Position numbers and translations under genes: made by a program | NCBI GenBank assembly: GCA_038049695.1 | Contig: CP142454.1 | Location: forward strand, 86,822,501 to 86,886,500 | Direction of reading: 5' to 3' | DNA: 64,000 bases | Source: Cinnamomum chago | Taxonomy: Eukaryota > Streptophyta > Magnoliopsida > Laurales > Lauraceae | The notes under the pieces: model-generated | Database searches by the model: none | Told to the model about the DNA's origin: nothing | The model's input: the letters and a program-made list of their open reading frames with translations, nothing else | Shown: in pieces, positions 39,423 to 49,930 of the stretch | How the letters are laid out: each line of letters starts with the position of its first letter | Numbering within the stretch: position 1 is the stretch's first letter

Positions 39423-39809
39423 TCATTGGTTTTGCCTATAGGAAAGTATTTTTTTCAAAAACTCTTGTTGAAGTTGACCCCAAGTTGTTATAGAATTTGT
39501 AGGCAAAGAACCGAGCCAATATTTGGCTTTATCCTTTAATGAAAAAGGGAACAACCTTAACTTAAGAGCATTCTCACTCAGATTTTGCACATTGACAGTG
39601 GTGCATAGCTCCAAAAACTCATTCAGATGTTGATATGGGTCCTCATTTGATTTCCCATAAAAAGATGGTAACATCTGAATGGTTTGGGGTCTAATTTCAT
39701 AATGCCCAGTGACAGTAGGCATTTGAATACATGAAGGATTGGTGTATGTTGTAGGAACAAAATGAGCCTTAAGAGGCTGTGGTTGTTGTTGTCCACCATT
39801 ATTAGCCAT
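39423..39809 (-). pseudogene. Athila-type gag N-terminal part, unit 4
   Basis: 128 codons identical to the other units and ended by the same A7 frameshift. Confidence 0.85.
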
Positions 39810-41455
39810 GTCTATAGAAATAGGATCTCCTAAAACACTAGACTAATTCCATACTAGAAATTTATTTTACAAGCATTCTAGCTCTATGGGGCTCCCTCAG
39901 GCCACCCCTTCATCAATGCAACTCCTTTCAGAATCTAATACTTTGATTATCTACCATCATGTTCCATTTTATGCTCGACCTTTATTCACTATTGGATTCA
40001 TTCTCAATATATATATATATATATGTGGTTAAAAGACCTTTAAAACGGCAGTTAAATAAAGGGCTAGGATAATTTGATGGGGCTGATCTTTTGCATGACC
40101 CTTATCCTCTAAGAGAAGAGACCTTTTATCACATGGGGCTGATTTCTTGCATGACCTTTTATAGTTTGATGGGGCTGATTCAACACATTTGCATCCCTAA
40201 ATATAGGGCTCGGCATAGAGGTGAAAATGGGCTGTGTGAGGTTAAATATATGTCGTGTTGACAAGGCTATGAGTTGAGGTTCAATATGTATTTGACCCAC
40301 TTTTAAAATGGGTCGAGTAACTTCAATTTGCGCTCAATTGGGTCAACCCGACCTGACTCACCTAATCAACCCATTTTACTTAATGCAACTTGTAGAATTT
40401 TAGCCTAAACCCAATACCTTTCTAAAACATGTTATAGTAAAATTTATCTATTCTCATCTGAGAGAAAAATCTCTTCTTACTGAGTCAACCCAACTTTACT
40501 TGCCTGTCGACCTTTATAAATTATAAGCTTTAAATGCAATATCACCATCTATCAAAAGCCCAATCCCACCAACTCTACCTCGCCTTGGTTGGACAATCTT
40601 TATGGTCCAAAAGATTCCATGATGATGGGCCCCATCACACAAATATCAAATGCCATATTCCAAAATTGCCATATTCTAAATTTTGAAACTTCAATATAAT
40701 AAGAAGTGATTGTTGCCATCAAATTCATCATGACTTTTAAACAAAACTTGATTAACTCTCAAAATTAAGAAATTAGAGCTAATCACATGTTTCGGCTTAG
40801 ATCATAGTATTTTACAAATAGAAAAAAAACACCAATCAAATTAAAAATTAAAAATCTCCAATTCCATTAGGATAAAAGGTTAAGAGAAAAATAAGTCTAA
40901 ACATTTGAAATTATGCACGTAAACATAGAGATTACTAAAAGTATCATTTTTAGGGTCCGTTTGGCAATTTACTATTAAAGTAAAAGTAATGTAAAGCATA
41001 AAATCAAGAGAGAATAAAATATGAGGAGGTCGTGATAGTTTTTCGTCTTTAATAGATTGATAAGAAATCTTTTTGACTTTTTATGTATTCATAAATCTCA
41101 AGGGTTAAATTAAAAAAAGATGTTTTTACCTGAGAAAACACTTTATGTGGTCAGTACACCTAACATGGAATATTAGGCAAACATGCACCTTATAGAGAAT
41201 CCGTACAGGATTCCTAACCATTTTTTTTTAACAAATTTTTTTTTTGTGGTCGAATTTGACCTTCAGTTTTAGCGCTGGAGGTTGAATTCGACCTGGTAAG
41301 TGACAGCCGATGGTCGCATTCAACGTTGGGATGAAAGCACAGACAACACATTTTAATTCGTAGCGTTGCATTCGACCTGCCTTCGTGCTCTTCATGGTTG
41401 AATTCGACGCATGTATTAGTTTTCAAGTAAAAGACCGTCCTCCCAGTACCAATTC
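39810..41455 (-). mobile_element. Right-edge LTR-like and leader segment, missing its first 44 bp
   Basis: Matches 7853-9504 of the array, then stops after AATTC at 41455. The 44 bp that carry the LTR start in the other copies are replaced by a plus-oriented LTR fragment. The (TA)n run is the shortest, 17 nt. This is the outer, 5' end of the array on the minus strand. Confidence 0.65.
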
Positions 41456-41665
41456 CGGTCGAATGCAACCCTCGGAAATCACTTACCAGGTCGAATTCGA
41501 CCTTCAACACTTAAACTGAAGGTCGAATTTGACAAAAAAAAATGGTAAAAAAAGTTATGAATCATATATGGATTTTCTGTTTGGTGCATGTTTGCCTAAT
41601 GACTGACTATATAAAGTGTTTTTTCTTATAAAAACCTCATTGAAAAAGAACCCTCAAATCTTAAT
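41456..41665 (+). mobile_element. Inverted fragment of a related LTR with a TATA box
   Basis: The reverse complement aligns, with clear divergence, to about 41090-41345. Shared blocks include GGTCGAATGCAACC, ACTTACCAGGTCGAATTCGA, CTTAAACTGAAGGTC or close, and GCATGTTTGCCTAAT. The fragment begins at about LTR position 120, holds the perfect palindrome GGTCGAATTCGACC (41489-41502) and a TATATAAA box (41608-41615), and fades near 41665. Together with the array edge it makes an inverted repeat with a spacer of about 110 bp. The TATA box points toward the kinase gene. Confidence 0.7.
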
Positions 41666-41889
41666 ATTTAGAATGGTTTGTTGTAAACATGACAAAAGTA
41701 TTGTAGGATTATTTGTGAATTGCAATGGTGTCCATCTATGGTGGGCCACACTTAGGACACTACCCATCCAGCCATGAATTGCCAGAAAAGCCAATGACCC
41801 CCCTCAACTATCGGCATCAAAAATTCAAATTGTTTGCTTGTCCTCTCCTTCCAACCACCCCCTGTGAGGACAAACCGGCGATCCGTACA

Positions 41890-42300
41890 TTTTCTTCTTC
41901 ACTGGTTCTCATCGTCTCTCTCTTTCTTCACCACGTCTCCTCTCTTTCCCTACGTTATCCTTTTATTTATATCGTGTCTATGGATTTTCATCTTTCCCTC
42001 CTTCTTTCTCTCTCCTTCCCTCCTCTTTTCTCTCTCCTTACTGGATTCCTCCTCCCCCCACCATGTGAAATCCAAAACCATCTTCAAAACAAGATTCTAC
42101 ACCAATCCATTCATGGGTTTTGTAGAGAAGGCCTTCATTGTCAAAACCCAGATTGGATTTCTTCTCTAAGACCCACTATCTGGAGATTTCTGCGCCCGAG
42201 CCGTCTGATGAATGAAGGAGGCAAAATTGCTGCTTGAGATTTGAATTGAAGCAGTTGTTTGATAAATATATAAGTTCAGTTACTATAAATCCTTCATCAT
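41890..42300 (+). promoter_or_regulatory. Probable 5'-UTR exon of the AGC kinase gene
   Basis: A CT-rich stretch (about 41890-42060) typical of plant leaders is followed by sequence ending CATCAT|GTAAGT at 42300/42301, a strong donor. An acceptor (TTTTATAACAG) ends at 44271, immediately before the kinase ATG. The long frame 41725-42237 over this exon has no family features and is better read as leader. The transcription start is not determined. Confidence 0.5.
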
Positions 42301-44271
42301 GTAAGTTCCACTTGATATCCGTTTTGAAATACAATCTCATTTCTTCATTTGCTTATTTATATTTATTTATCAAGTTCCACTTGATACGTTGTTGTTGTTG
42401 TAATTTGGGTGTTTGGAAGTTGATTTTTTTTTTTTTATATTGAATTTTACATTTTGTTTGTATAGTGTTTGAGGTGGGATATATGTAATGGAATGTTGGG
42501 TTGTCCTTGTTAGAGTGATTACAGATTGCTTATTGTCGGTATCTTCTTAAGCTTTTGGTGCCATGAAAACTGCCTTGATTTGTCACCACTTATGTTGATA
42601 GATTTTGACTTATATAATGTGTTTGTGTAGTTTTGAACCAGCAAATACCACTCTTTTAATGCATAGGCCTTGTAATTAACAGAAATGTTGAAGGATTCTT
42701 TGGAGAAAGGAAAAAGAGAGAAAAAAATGTAAATATCTTCTGTTGTAACAGGAAAAGATTTAGTTAAATTATCCTATTAGCAATCAGAACTGAAAAGTTG
42801 AAAGTTGAAAATTATATACAAATGAGATGATAAAGGCTAAAAATCATATTAGTGATAGACAAAAAAAATATTAGAAAATAAAAAATGTAAAAAAAAAACT
42901 AAGTTCAACATCTAGAATTTTATTTATTTTCACAGAAAAAGAGCAAAGGATAAAACACCCTATAAAAACAAGGCAATAGAAAATATGAAAGTTAATGATA
43001 TAGGTCAATGACAGGAAGAAGAGGGACAATAAAAAATTAATAATCAACATCTAATGCCTTCGTTTTCTTTTGGACTTTTTGAGAGGAACAATAAAGGGTC
43101 TAACTTCTATGAGAATATAACCTAAAACAGAAAAATGTTAAGTCCTACAGAAAATGTAAAATAAGAAAAAAATAAAGAAGACATTTTTAATTATAAAAAA
43201 GAACATATACAAGTGCATATATTTTTATTAAAAAATAGCATAGGATAGACTTTTCTTGGTAGTAGTAAAAAATGATTAATCAGGAAAAACTTATTGACAA
43301 CTTTAAATAAAAATCAAAATAACAAATGAAGATGTGAGTACAGAAGCCTTAAATTAAATCAAAACACACAAAAATTAGAAAGTGAGACAGTGTAATCATT
43401 AGCTATGTACATTTTTACCTTCTCAGGGAAAGAAGAAAAGGGTTAAAAATCATGTTGGTAGCCCTATCTACCTAGTGCAGGTGTAAAGGGTTGAAAAGTT
43501 CCTCCCATTGGAAGGTAGGGGCCACAGGTTCTAGCCTTGATTGGGACATAGATATATTTTCTAATTGCACTTTGAAAGATATGGTTAAGAACATGTAATT
43601 TTCTTTCCAGTTAGCAACGTGTCAATCAGGGTACTCAATCAGGGGCAAGGCTTAGGGACCTGTAAAATGTATAATAAGACCTCTTTCTCTTTCTCTCTTT
43701 TGTGTATAATGTGTATCTTAGTGTGGGAGCGAAAAAGTGCACATAAGACTTACTGGTGACATGGAAGAAAGGGTACTAATATGGTTGTTATTCTTGTTTT
43801 GAAAAAACTGAAACTCTCCTCTATGCTTTCCTTTCAAATGTATTGTATATCTTCCTTCTCAATTATATAAAGAATTTTCAGATTTTCATGTGTACTTGAT
43901 CAGAAATTCATGCCTAAAGTTTTTTTTTAGCACTGCTGGTGCAAGTTGTTTGTGGCATAAATTGTAACCTGGATTTTTTTCTTAAGATTTAAAGAACTTT
44001 CATAATTGATTTGATGATCATGAACAATATTATCTTCTACATTTCTAGGAAGTTGTCTGTAATTTTTGTTGCTAATTGTGGTGTGTCAGCAGATTTGAGA
44101 TAACCCACCCCTGATACTGATGTATACAGATGCAACTCTTTTGTAAATTATTGCTCTATGTTGGCCTGCCATTATGTTTTGTTTTTTTTTCCTTCTTTCC
44201 ATTCACTATTGATACACAGTTCCTTGGTAGAATATCCCTCATTACAATAAAGTAGCAACATTTTATAACAG
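42301..44271 (+). other. Probable 5'-UTR intron of the kinase gene
   Basis: GTAAGT at 42301 and ...ATAACAG ending at 44271 bound 1971 bp of AT-rich sequence with many T and A runs and no recognised gene. A leader intron ending exactly at the start codon is a plausible plant arrangement. Confidence 0.45.
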
Positions 44272-44909
44272 ATGAGCAAAGTCCAATCAGAAGACGTATC
44301 ATGTGAACACAAAAGGATGTATCCAACTGAAAAAAGAAGAGGTGCTAACCCGTGTCCGTCTTCTGGAACACTTTCAAACTCAAAAACAACAACAACAATA
44401 ACAACTAGCACAAAGATAATTGATACAAAGACCAATGATTCCAACACCAGCCTTGTTCAAGGGAGATTCACTAGTGTCCACAGTAGCAGCTTAGATAGCA
44501 CCATCACTGCACCCCTGAAGCCCCACACTGGTGGGGATGTTCGATGGGATGCCATTCAACTTGCCAAGTCGAGAGAGTGCCCTCTCGGAATTAGTAATTT
44601 CAGGCTTCTCAAGCGTCTGGGTTTTGGGGACATCGGCAGTGTATATCTTGTAGAACTACGAGGGACTGATGCTTTCTTTGCCATGAAAGTGATGGACAAA
44701 GCCTCACTCGCTACTAGAAACAAGCTACTCCGAGCAGAGACAGAAAGGGAGATTCTTGGACTTCTTGATCACCCCTTCTTGCCAACTTTGTACTCTTATT
44801 TTGAGACAGACAAGTTCTATTGCTTGGTAATGGAATTCTGCAGTGGAGGTAATCTTCATTCTCTTCGGCAGAAACAGCCCCAAAAGTACTTTAGTGAGCA
44901 AGCTGCAAG
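44272..44909 (+). CDS. AGC VIIIa protein kinase, AGC1/D6PK-like, exon 1
   Basis: First coding exon of a 491-residue serine/threonine kinase joined to 46806-47643. Residues 1-109 form a low-complexity Ser/Thr-rich N-terminus. The kinase domain starts at [18 protein letters not shown] (glycine loop about 117-122), with catalytic Lys139 (FAMKV) and a probable helix-C Glu near 158-160. The exon ends inside ...SEQAAR at AG|GTTAGT, phase 2. The start ATG follows the intron acceptor directly and gives a length near the roughly 500 residues usual for D6PK-type kinases. The family is plant-specific; D6PK members act at the plasma membrane and phosphorylate PIN auxin exporters. Which member this is cannot be settled by eye. 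Confidence 0.92.
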
Positions 44910-46805
44910 GTTAGTTTCAATTCTGGTTATCCTTTTTTTTTTTTTTTCTCCTGTTCCCTTATATCTTTTTATTGCTTTCTTAATCAATGTGCTTCTGTAG
45001 TTGCAATATGTTCAATATGTGCAAATTTGGAATTGAATAGAGAAAGTTCCTTGAGCTCTGTTCATGTACTGTATGTCTTTACTGACAGTGTTGAAGTTTG
45101 GATTTGAGAATTGGGATGGTCATGTTCACTCATTCATTTCTTTGTCTCTTTCCTTACTTCTTCAAAATTCCTCCAATAGATTTCCTTGTTTTTTTAATTG
45201 TTCAAAATATCTATAGGAGCTGCTGCTTCAAAATTCGTCCAATAAATTTCCTTTATTTTTTTTCCAAAAATCTTAAGAGCTGCTTACACTGCCTCAGCCT
45301 CAAGCAACTGTACATTGCCCAAATCAACAATTTCATCAATTAAGGGCCCCCTTTTGGTTATCCTTACCTTCTCATATGACAGGCCCCGAGGTGGATGTGA
45401 GTTCTTGAATTAGAACAATGGTCCACAATAATGGTGTAAATGAGTACAAGAAGGTAGATGCCTTCGGTGTTCTAATCTTAGATATTACTTTATTCATATC
45501 TCATCTACAATGGCCCCCTTCATTTTGATTCTTTGGACCATTGAAACATGGCCCCACATGGGGCCCAAATAATTGGAGTTGTGGGCTTAGGAAATTGTAG
45601 ATTCCTTGAGGTCTCAAAGACTGGAATATTCCTTTGCTCCAAAAAGTAGTATCACCATCTGATTAATTATCATTCCTGGATGGGAATGAGTATACGGCAT
45701 CAAAATCTTTATTAAAAGAGACAGCAACACAAGGCACAAAAACGAAAGAAGAAAAGGGAAAGGAGAAGGTATAAGAGTATTACACCACTCCCAACAACTC
45801 CGATTACATAATCACACCCACCCATGGAGACAACCTCTCAACCCCTTGCTTCGCTAACACATTTGCCATAAAGTTGGCAAATCTAACCACATGACAAAAG
45901 GTAACATTGATGTCAGCCTACAAATCCCTAATTTCGTTGAAATGAAGTTGAAACTTCCAAGAGTAGGCTTTACCCTTAGAAACCCAAGCGATTGCATTAG
46001 GAGAATCACTTTCAACAACAAGAAGGCCAAAAAAGCTTCTTGAAAATAGCTTAAGACCTTCCAAAATAGCTAACACATCTGCTTCATTCGAATCACAAAT
46101 GCCCACATTCTTCGAGAACATAAGAAGCACCTTACCCCTTACAATTACGAAGCACTTCTCCAACTCCCGCAGGCCCTAGCTTATCCCTAGACGCTCCATC
46201 TACATTAAGTTTTAAATCCCCATAAGGAAGGGGGGGATCCTCCTCTCCTTAAAAGGGCCACACTCCATATACGCTTCTCAATTATGAAGAATATCTCGAA
46301 GATTGAAATTTGAAAGCTCCTTTCTAACCAAAGCCAATTCCCTAATCCTCAAGCAATCTTATAGATCAAATAAACTGCCGTAGAAGAAGAGCCTCTAAAA
46401 ATCATATCATTTCCTTCCTTTCAAATAGACTATAAGATAGTGAATGAGATCGTCCTCCATAAGGCGCACCCACAACCGATGAAGCACGCACCATGCCAAG
46501 AATCTGCCACCTCCATAGTATAATTCAGACAACACCAAGCAAGATCACTTCTCTCAATAAAATTGCTCTAAACCGTAACTGCCACCTCACAATGAAGAAA
46601 GAAGTGGTTGGCCGTCTCCTCCTCCTTACCACACATCACACGAAGGGCCGAAATATTGGACAAAGTCATCCCTCTCCTCCTGAGATTTATTCTAACAAGA
46701 TTACATTCTTTCAAGTTCATGCTTTATTCAACTCAATTCCTCTCATGCCCTGTGTATTTCAGTTTTTTTATTTGCTTGTTTATGTTCTTATAATTGTTGA
46801 GGCAG
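44910..46805 (+). other. Coding intron of the kinase gene
   Basis: GT at 44910 and TTGTTGAGGCAG ending at 46805 join the two exons in frame within ...SEQAAR|FYASEV. An intron just before the FYA(A/S)[10 protein letters not shown] helix is expected in this clade. About 1 kb of its 1.9 kb is a LINE remnant in antisense orientation. Confidence 0.85.
45690..46690 (-). mobile_element. LINE (non-LTR retrotransposon) 3' remnant
   Basis: Minus-strand sequence encodes, with several stops, a reverse-transcriptase-associated zinc-binding block (CGKEEETANHFFLHCEV, about 46600-46650). An RNase H-like block follows (EADVLAILEGLKLF, then VVESDSPNAIAWVSKG; open frame 45918-46163). This order is typical of the 3' end of plant LINEs. 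The 3' end falls near 45690-45730, where minus-strand AATAAAG occurs. The RT itself is absent. It lies antisense in the kinase intron. Confidence 0.7.
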
Positions 46806-47643
46806 GTTTTATGCATCAGAGGTTTTACTTGCACTGGAGTATCTGCACATGCTTGGAGTTGTATACAGGGACCTGAAGCCAGAAAATGTTCTAGTAAGAG
46901 ATGAAGGCCACATCATGCTGTCTGACTTTGACCTCTCTCTACGCTGCTCTGTCAGCCCTACAGTTGTCAGGTCCTCATCCTTCAATCCAGAAAGTGGCAA
47001 CATGCTTGATAGTGACCACGTATTGACTGGGTGCATCCAACCATATTCCTTTCTCCCTCGCATTCTACCCAAGAAGAATCGCAAGACTAAATCAGATTTT
47101 GGGTTCTTCTCCAATGGGGCCCTTCCAGAGCTGATGGCAGAGCCCACAAATGCAAGATCAATGTCATTTGTTGGGACCCATGAGTATTTGGCCCCTGAGA
47201 TCATACGTGGGGAGGGCCATGGCAGTGCAGTAGACTGGTGGACCTTTGGCATCTTCCTGTATGAGCTGCTGCATGGGACAACACCCTTTAAGGGTCAAGG
47301 CCACAGGGCCACCCTCATCAATGTAGTGAGCCAACCACTGAAGTTTCCAGAAAAGCCTGCTGTGAGTGTGGGGGCTAGGGACCTCATCAGAGGGCTCCTG
47401 GTGAAGGAACCACAGAAGAGAATAGCTTATAGGAGGGGTGCTACAGAGATCAAACAACATCCTTTCTTTGAGGGTGTGAATTGGGCTTTGGTGAGGAGCA
47501 CCACACCACCTCACATGCCTGAGGCAGTGGATTTTTCGCGCTTTGCAAGTAAGGAAGTGTCCCAGGTGGGGAACAAGATGGTGGAAAATGGTGGAAACAA
47601 CAACACTGAACATGATTCTAGTATGGATTTTGATTACTTCTAG
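46806..47643 (+). CDS. AGC VIIIa protein kinase, AGC1/D6PK-like, exon 2
   Basis: Second coding exon. It carries the catalytic loop YRDLKPEN (Asp235) and the DFD variant of the magnesium-binding motif (253-255), a hallmark of plant AGC VIIIa kinases. An insertion of roughly 70 residues between DFD and the activation segment follows, then [14 protein letters not shown] and the conserved [14 protein letters not shown] helix. The C-terminus ends ...MDFDYF, the hydrophobic motif recognised by PDK1 in this family. All catalytic residues are present and the frame is uninterrupted, so the gene looks functional. It is one of two features here with a good case for an intact coding sequence; the other is the PIF transposon. 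Confidence 0.93.
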
Positions 47644-47860
47644 GATTGTAATCCATAGTTTGTACAATTTCTGTGGAGATAGATTATAGTGTTCATTGAT
47701 GGGGAAGGCGCGATCAATGAAGATTTTGATGGAAGCTTGTTCCTTTGGTTATAGGTCAGATGAATAAATGTTGCAATTGTAAACATCATTTTTTATGTAA
47801 GATTAAAGATGAGCCTAATATTTGTATAATCTCTACATGAACTGGATGTCACCCATGACT
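47644..47860 (+). terminator. 3' UTR and poly(A) signal of the kinase gene
   Basis: After the TAG at 47641-47643, AATAAA occurs at 47763-47768 with T-rich sequence just downstream. This fits a 3' UTR of 120-200 nt. Confidence 0.5.
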
Positions 47861-49041
47861 CTTCCTTTTTTTGTACAGAAGTTAAGTGCCCATTTGGATG
47901 TTTAAAGAATAAAATATTTATAGATTTAAACATCGTAAGAATAGAATATTATAATATATAATAGTGTGATATTTAAATTAGATATTAAATAAAATATTTT
48001 GATTACCCAATAGGAAAATATTTGGATTTTTTTTTTAGTCTAGGTCTTGTCGTCAATATTGAATAAATACAAAAAGACAAAGACAATTGTACAATACCCT
48101 TTTACAAGTATCTACAACTTCTGCAAATCCAAAAATGTTTCAATATGTCCTTTTACATGTATCTATAACTGGTGCATATGCAAAAAAGTTCTAATATATG
48201 TTTAATGAAAAACCCTTTAGATCATGATATATGCAGATATAGAAAGGACCAGGATTTTTCAACCCCTCCATGATTAGACCTAGGGCCAAGTTTGATATGG
48301 ATCTGCTTGAGTCTGAATCCGGCGACGATGAATCTGAGACGTACAATAGGCTAATGGGCTGAGCTCAGGCCGTTGGTTAAGGTCTGATTGGGCCATAGCT
48401 GACTCTGAAGCATGAAGTCCAGGCCCATTGGACTCGATATTAAGCACATAATTATTTCCCATAAGAGACATACATAAAAATGGAGATTTAACTCCAAACA
48501 TTCCAAAGCTGGAAAAAGACTTGTTAGACCCTTCATTTCCCCCTTTCTCAGGCCTGTATTGGGTGGACTCAAGCCTCCATTAACCTCATTGGGCTGGCGT
48601 GGATCTAGGTTCCAGGGCCTGTGTGGACCGTGGACTCGGACCACAGTTCGGACCTTGTTAACATTATCATATCCAGTTCTGGACCCAGATAGTTCTAGCC
48701 CAAATCTTGCCCCTTGTTATCCCTAATAAGACCTATCTGTTGGTTTAAGTCAGGCTTGACTATAGATCTTGACTATAGATGATTTAATCCTTCTCATGAT
48801 TTGGCCCATGCTTAAGTTATCGAGTTCGGATTGGGCAGAGTGGCTGACCCTAGGGCTGTTAATGGGTCTAATTCGGGTCAGTGCGAGTTGTGTCAAAGCC
48901 TAAAAATATATAGTTAGTTCCAAGTTCCATCCCTGGAAGACACAAGTATAATTGATTGGGCTTGGGACAGGTCCATGGTTAGAGCTAGCAACATTAAATA
49001 TAACCAACCTCTCCTCCTATTGGGTCACGTCCTGGGACCCC
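47861..49041. other. Intergenic DNA, probably old repeats
   Basis: No coding sequence recognised. 47885-48010 is AT-rich and begins GTGCCCATTTGGATG, like many MITE ends. 48240-48960 is richer in GGGCC/TGGGCT words and looks like worn transposon sequence, but I cannot assign it. Confidence 0.4.
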
Positions 49042-49155
49042 AAGAGAAATCCCGCACAAACACGGAAAGAAAGCCAACACAAGTGAGAAGGGAGCCCGTA
49101 CACACGAAAGGCAGTCCACACAAGTGGGAATAGAGCCCGCACACGCGGGAAGAGA
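49042..49155 (-). repeat. Hairpin minisatellite body of SINE-like copy 1
   Basis: About five imperfect units of 20-22 bp. Each is built on an inverted repeat of the form CCCGCACACGCGGG (for example at 49137-49150) separated by A/G-rich linkers. The same repeat occurs at 61296-61410. Confidence 0.6.
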
Positions 49156-49166
49156 TACCGTACGTA

Positions 49167-49228
49167 CCCAGGGTTCCAACCTTGGGCTGGCAGTCGAAAA
49201 CTGGCACTCATTACCACTTAGGCAAGGA
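49167..49228 (-). repeat. tRNA-like head of SINE-like copy 1
   Basis: The minus strand reads like a degenerate tRNA: an A-box-like CCTAAGTGGTAATGAG, an anticodon-arm-like TGCCAGTTTTCGACTGCCA and a T-arm/B-box-like CAAGGTTGGAACCCTGGG. It is followed downstream, on the same strand, by the hairpin minisatellite. Head plus repetitive body, seen twice in the window, suggests a SINE family. Box matches are imperfect and no poly(A) tail or target duplication was identified. Confidence 0.5.
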
Positions 49229-49239
49229 GCCATTCTCAA

Positions 49240-49730
49240 ATCCTTTTATCTTTCCAATCGGGTCCATTTGGATCTAGTCCACCCTAACCTATACACATCC
49301 CTAAATAGACCCAGAGCTGTTGGGAAGGAAGACAATGACATAACTGAGTCATGGATTCCATTCTCCACCCACCAATTGGATTCACAATTATAAAATACCA
49401 ACACATGAGATATATGAACCCTTTGGGATTTTTTTTTTCTTTTCAATGATTGGATTCTTAATTCCAATTACAAACAAGAATCTGCAGTATCATTGCCACC
49501 TCTGCCCTAAATGCTTCTGGAATTGTTTAAAAGAAAGCAGGTCAGCAACTCTTTGGTGGTAGTCCAAAAATCTTAAGTTGTCATCGAAATCATGGTTTTA
49601 TATGATGGTACCAGTTGGAAGTATTAATGGCTCCCAAAAACATGGTGTTGCAACCAACACATGGATGTAAATCTTATTCAAGTGTCCAACAAAACATGTA
49701 TACAAACAATTAAGTCATGGAAGGACTTCA
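49240..49730. other. Intergenic DNA, nothing recognised
   Basis: AT-rich sequence without gene, motif or repeat that I can name. Confidence 0.4.
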
Positions 49731-49930
49731 AAAAAAAAAAAAAAACTCTTCAAAAAAAAAAAACTCTTCAAAAAAAAAAAAACACTCTTAAAAAAAATAC
49801 TCTTAAAAAAAATACTCTTAAAAAAAACTCTTCAAAAAAAAATATTCTTCAAAAAAAAATACTCTTAAAAAAAATACTCTTCAAAAAACAAATACTCTTC
49901 AAAAAAATGCTCTTCAAAAAAAAAAAAAAG
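49731..49930. repeat. A-rich minisatellite with CTCTT spacers
   Basis: More than a dozen units of 7-13 A followed by CTCTT, with or without C or TA at the joint, run without break. It is an imperfect short tandem repeat, probably grown by slippage. The lysine-rich open frame across it (49661-50020) is a by-product. Confidence 0.8.

Larger units (their letters stand above)
3497..41455 (-). repeat. Tandem array of 3.56 Athila-type retrotransposon units (about 10.65 kb period)
   Basis: Taking the right edge as phase reference, the units are 3497-9504 (partial), 9505-20158 (10654 bp), 20159-30810 (10652 bp) and 30811-41455 (10645 bp). Order and orientation are the same in all. The three full gag-pol frames translate identically and the gag frameshift is shared. 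By eye the copies differ by four substitutions plus lengths of TA, GA and T runs. The left end is truncated inside integrase and fused to copia sequence. The right end stops 44 bp short of the LTR terminus and abuts an inverted LTR fragment. One LTR-like segment lies between successive internal regions, as in arrays made by unequal exchange between LTRs; a plain segmental duplication would look the same. A collapsed or duplicated assembly cannot be excluded. Confidence 0.9.

Noticed and set aside
41725-42237. 170-codon protein upstream of the kinase
   Set aside because: CT-rich leader composition, no domain, and a strong splice donor just after it; better explained as the 5' UTR of the kinase gene.
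46809-47667. Antisense frames over kinase exon 2 (147 and 167 codons)
   Set aside because: They are shadows of a conserved coding exon on the other strand.
49042-49155. CRISPR-like array
   Set aside because: Units are only about 20 bp with no unique spacers, and the genome is a plant nuclear one.
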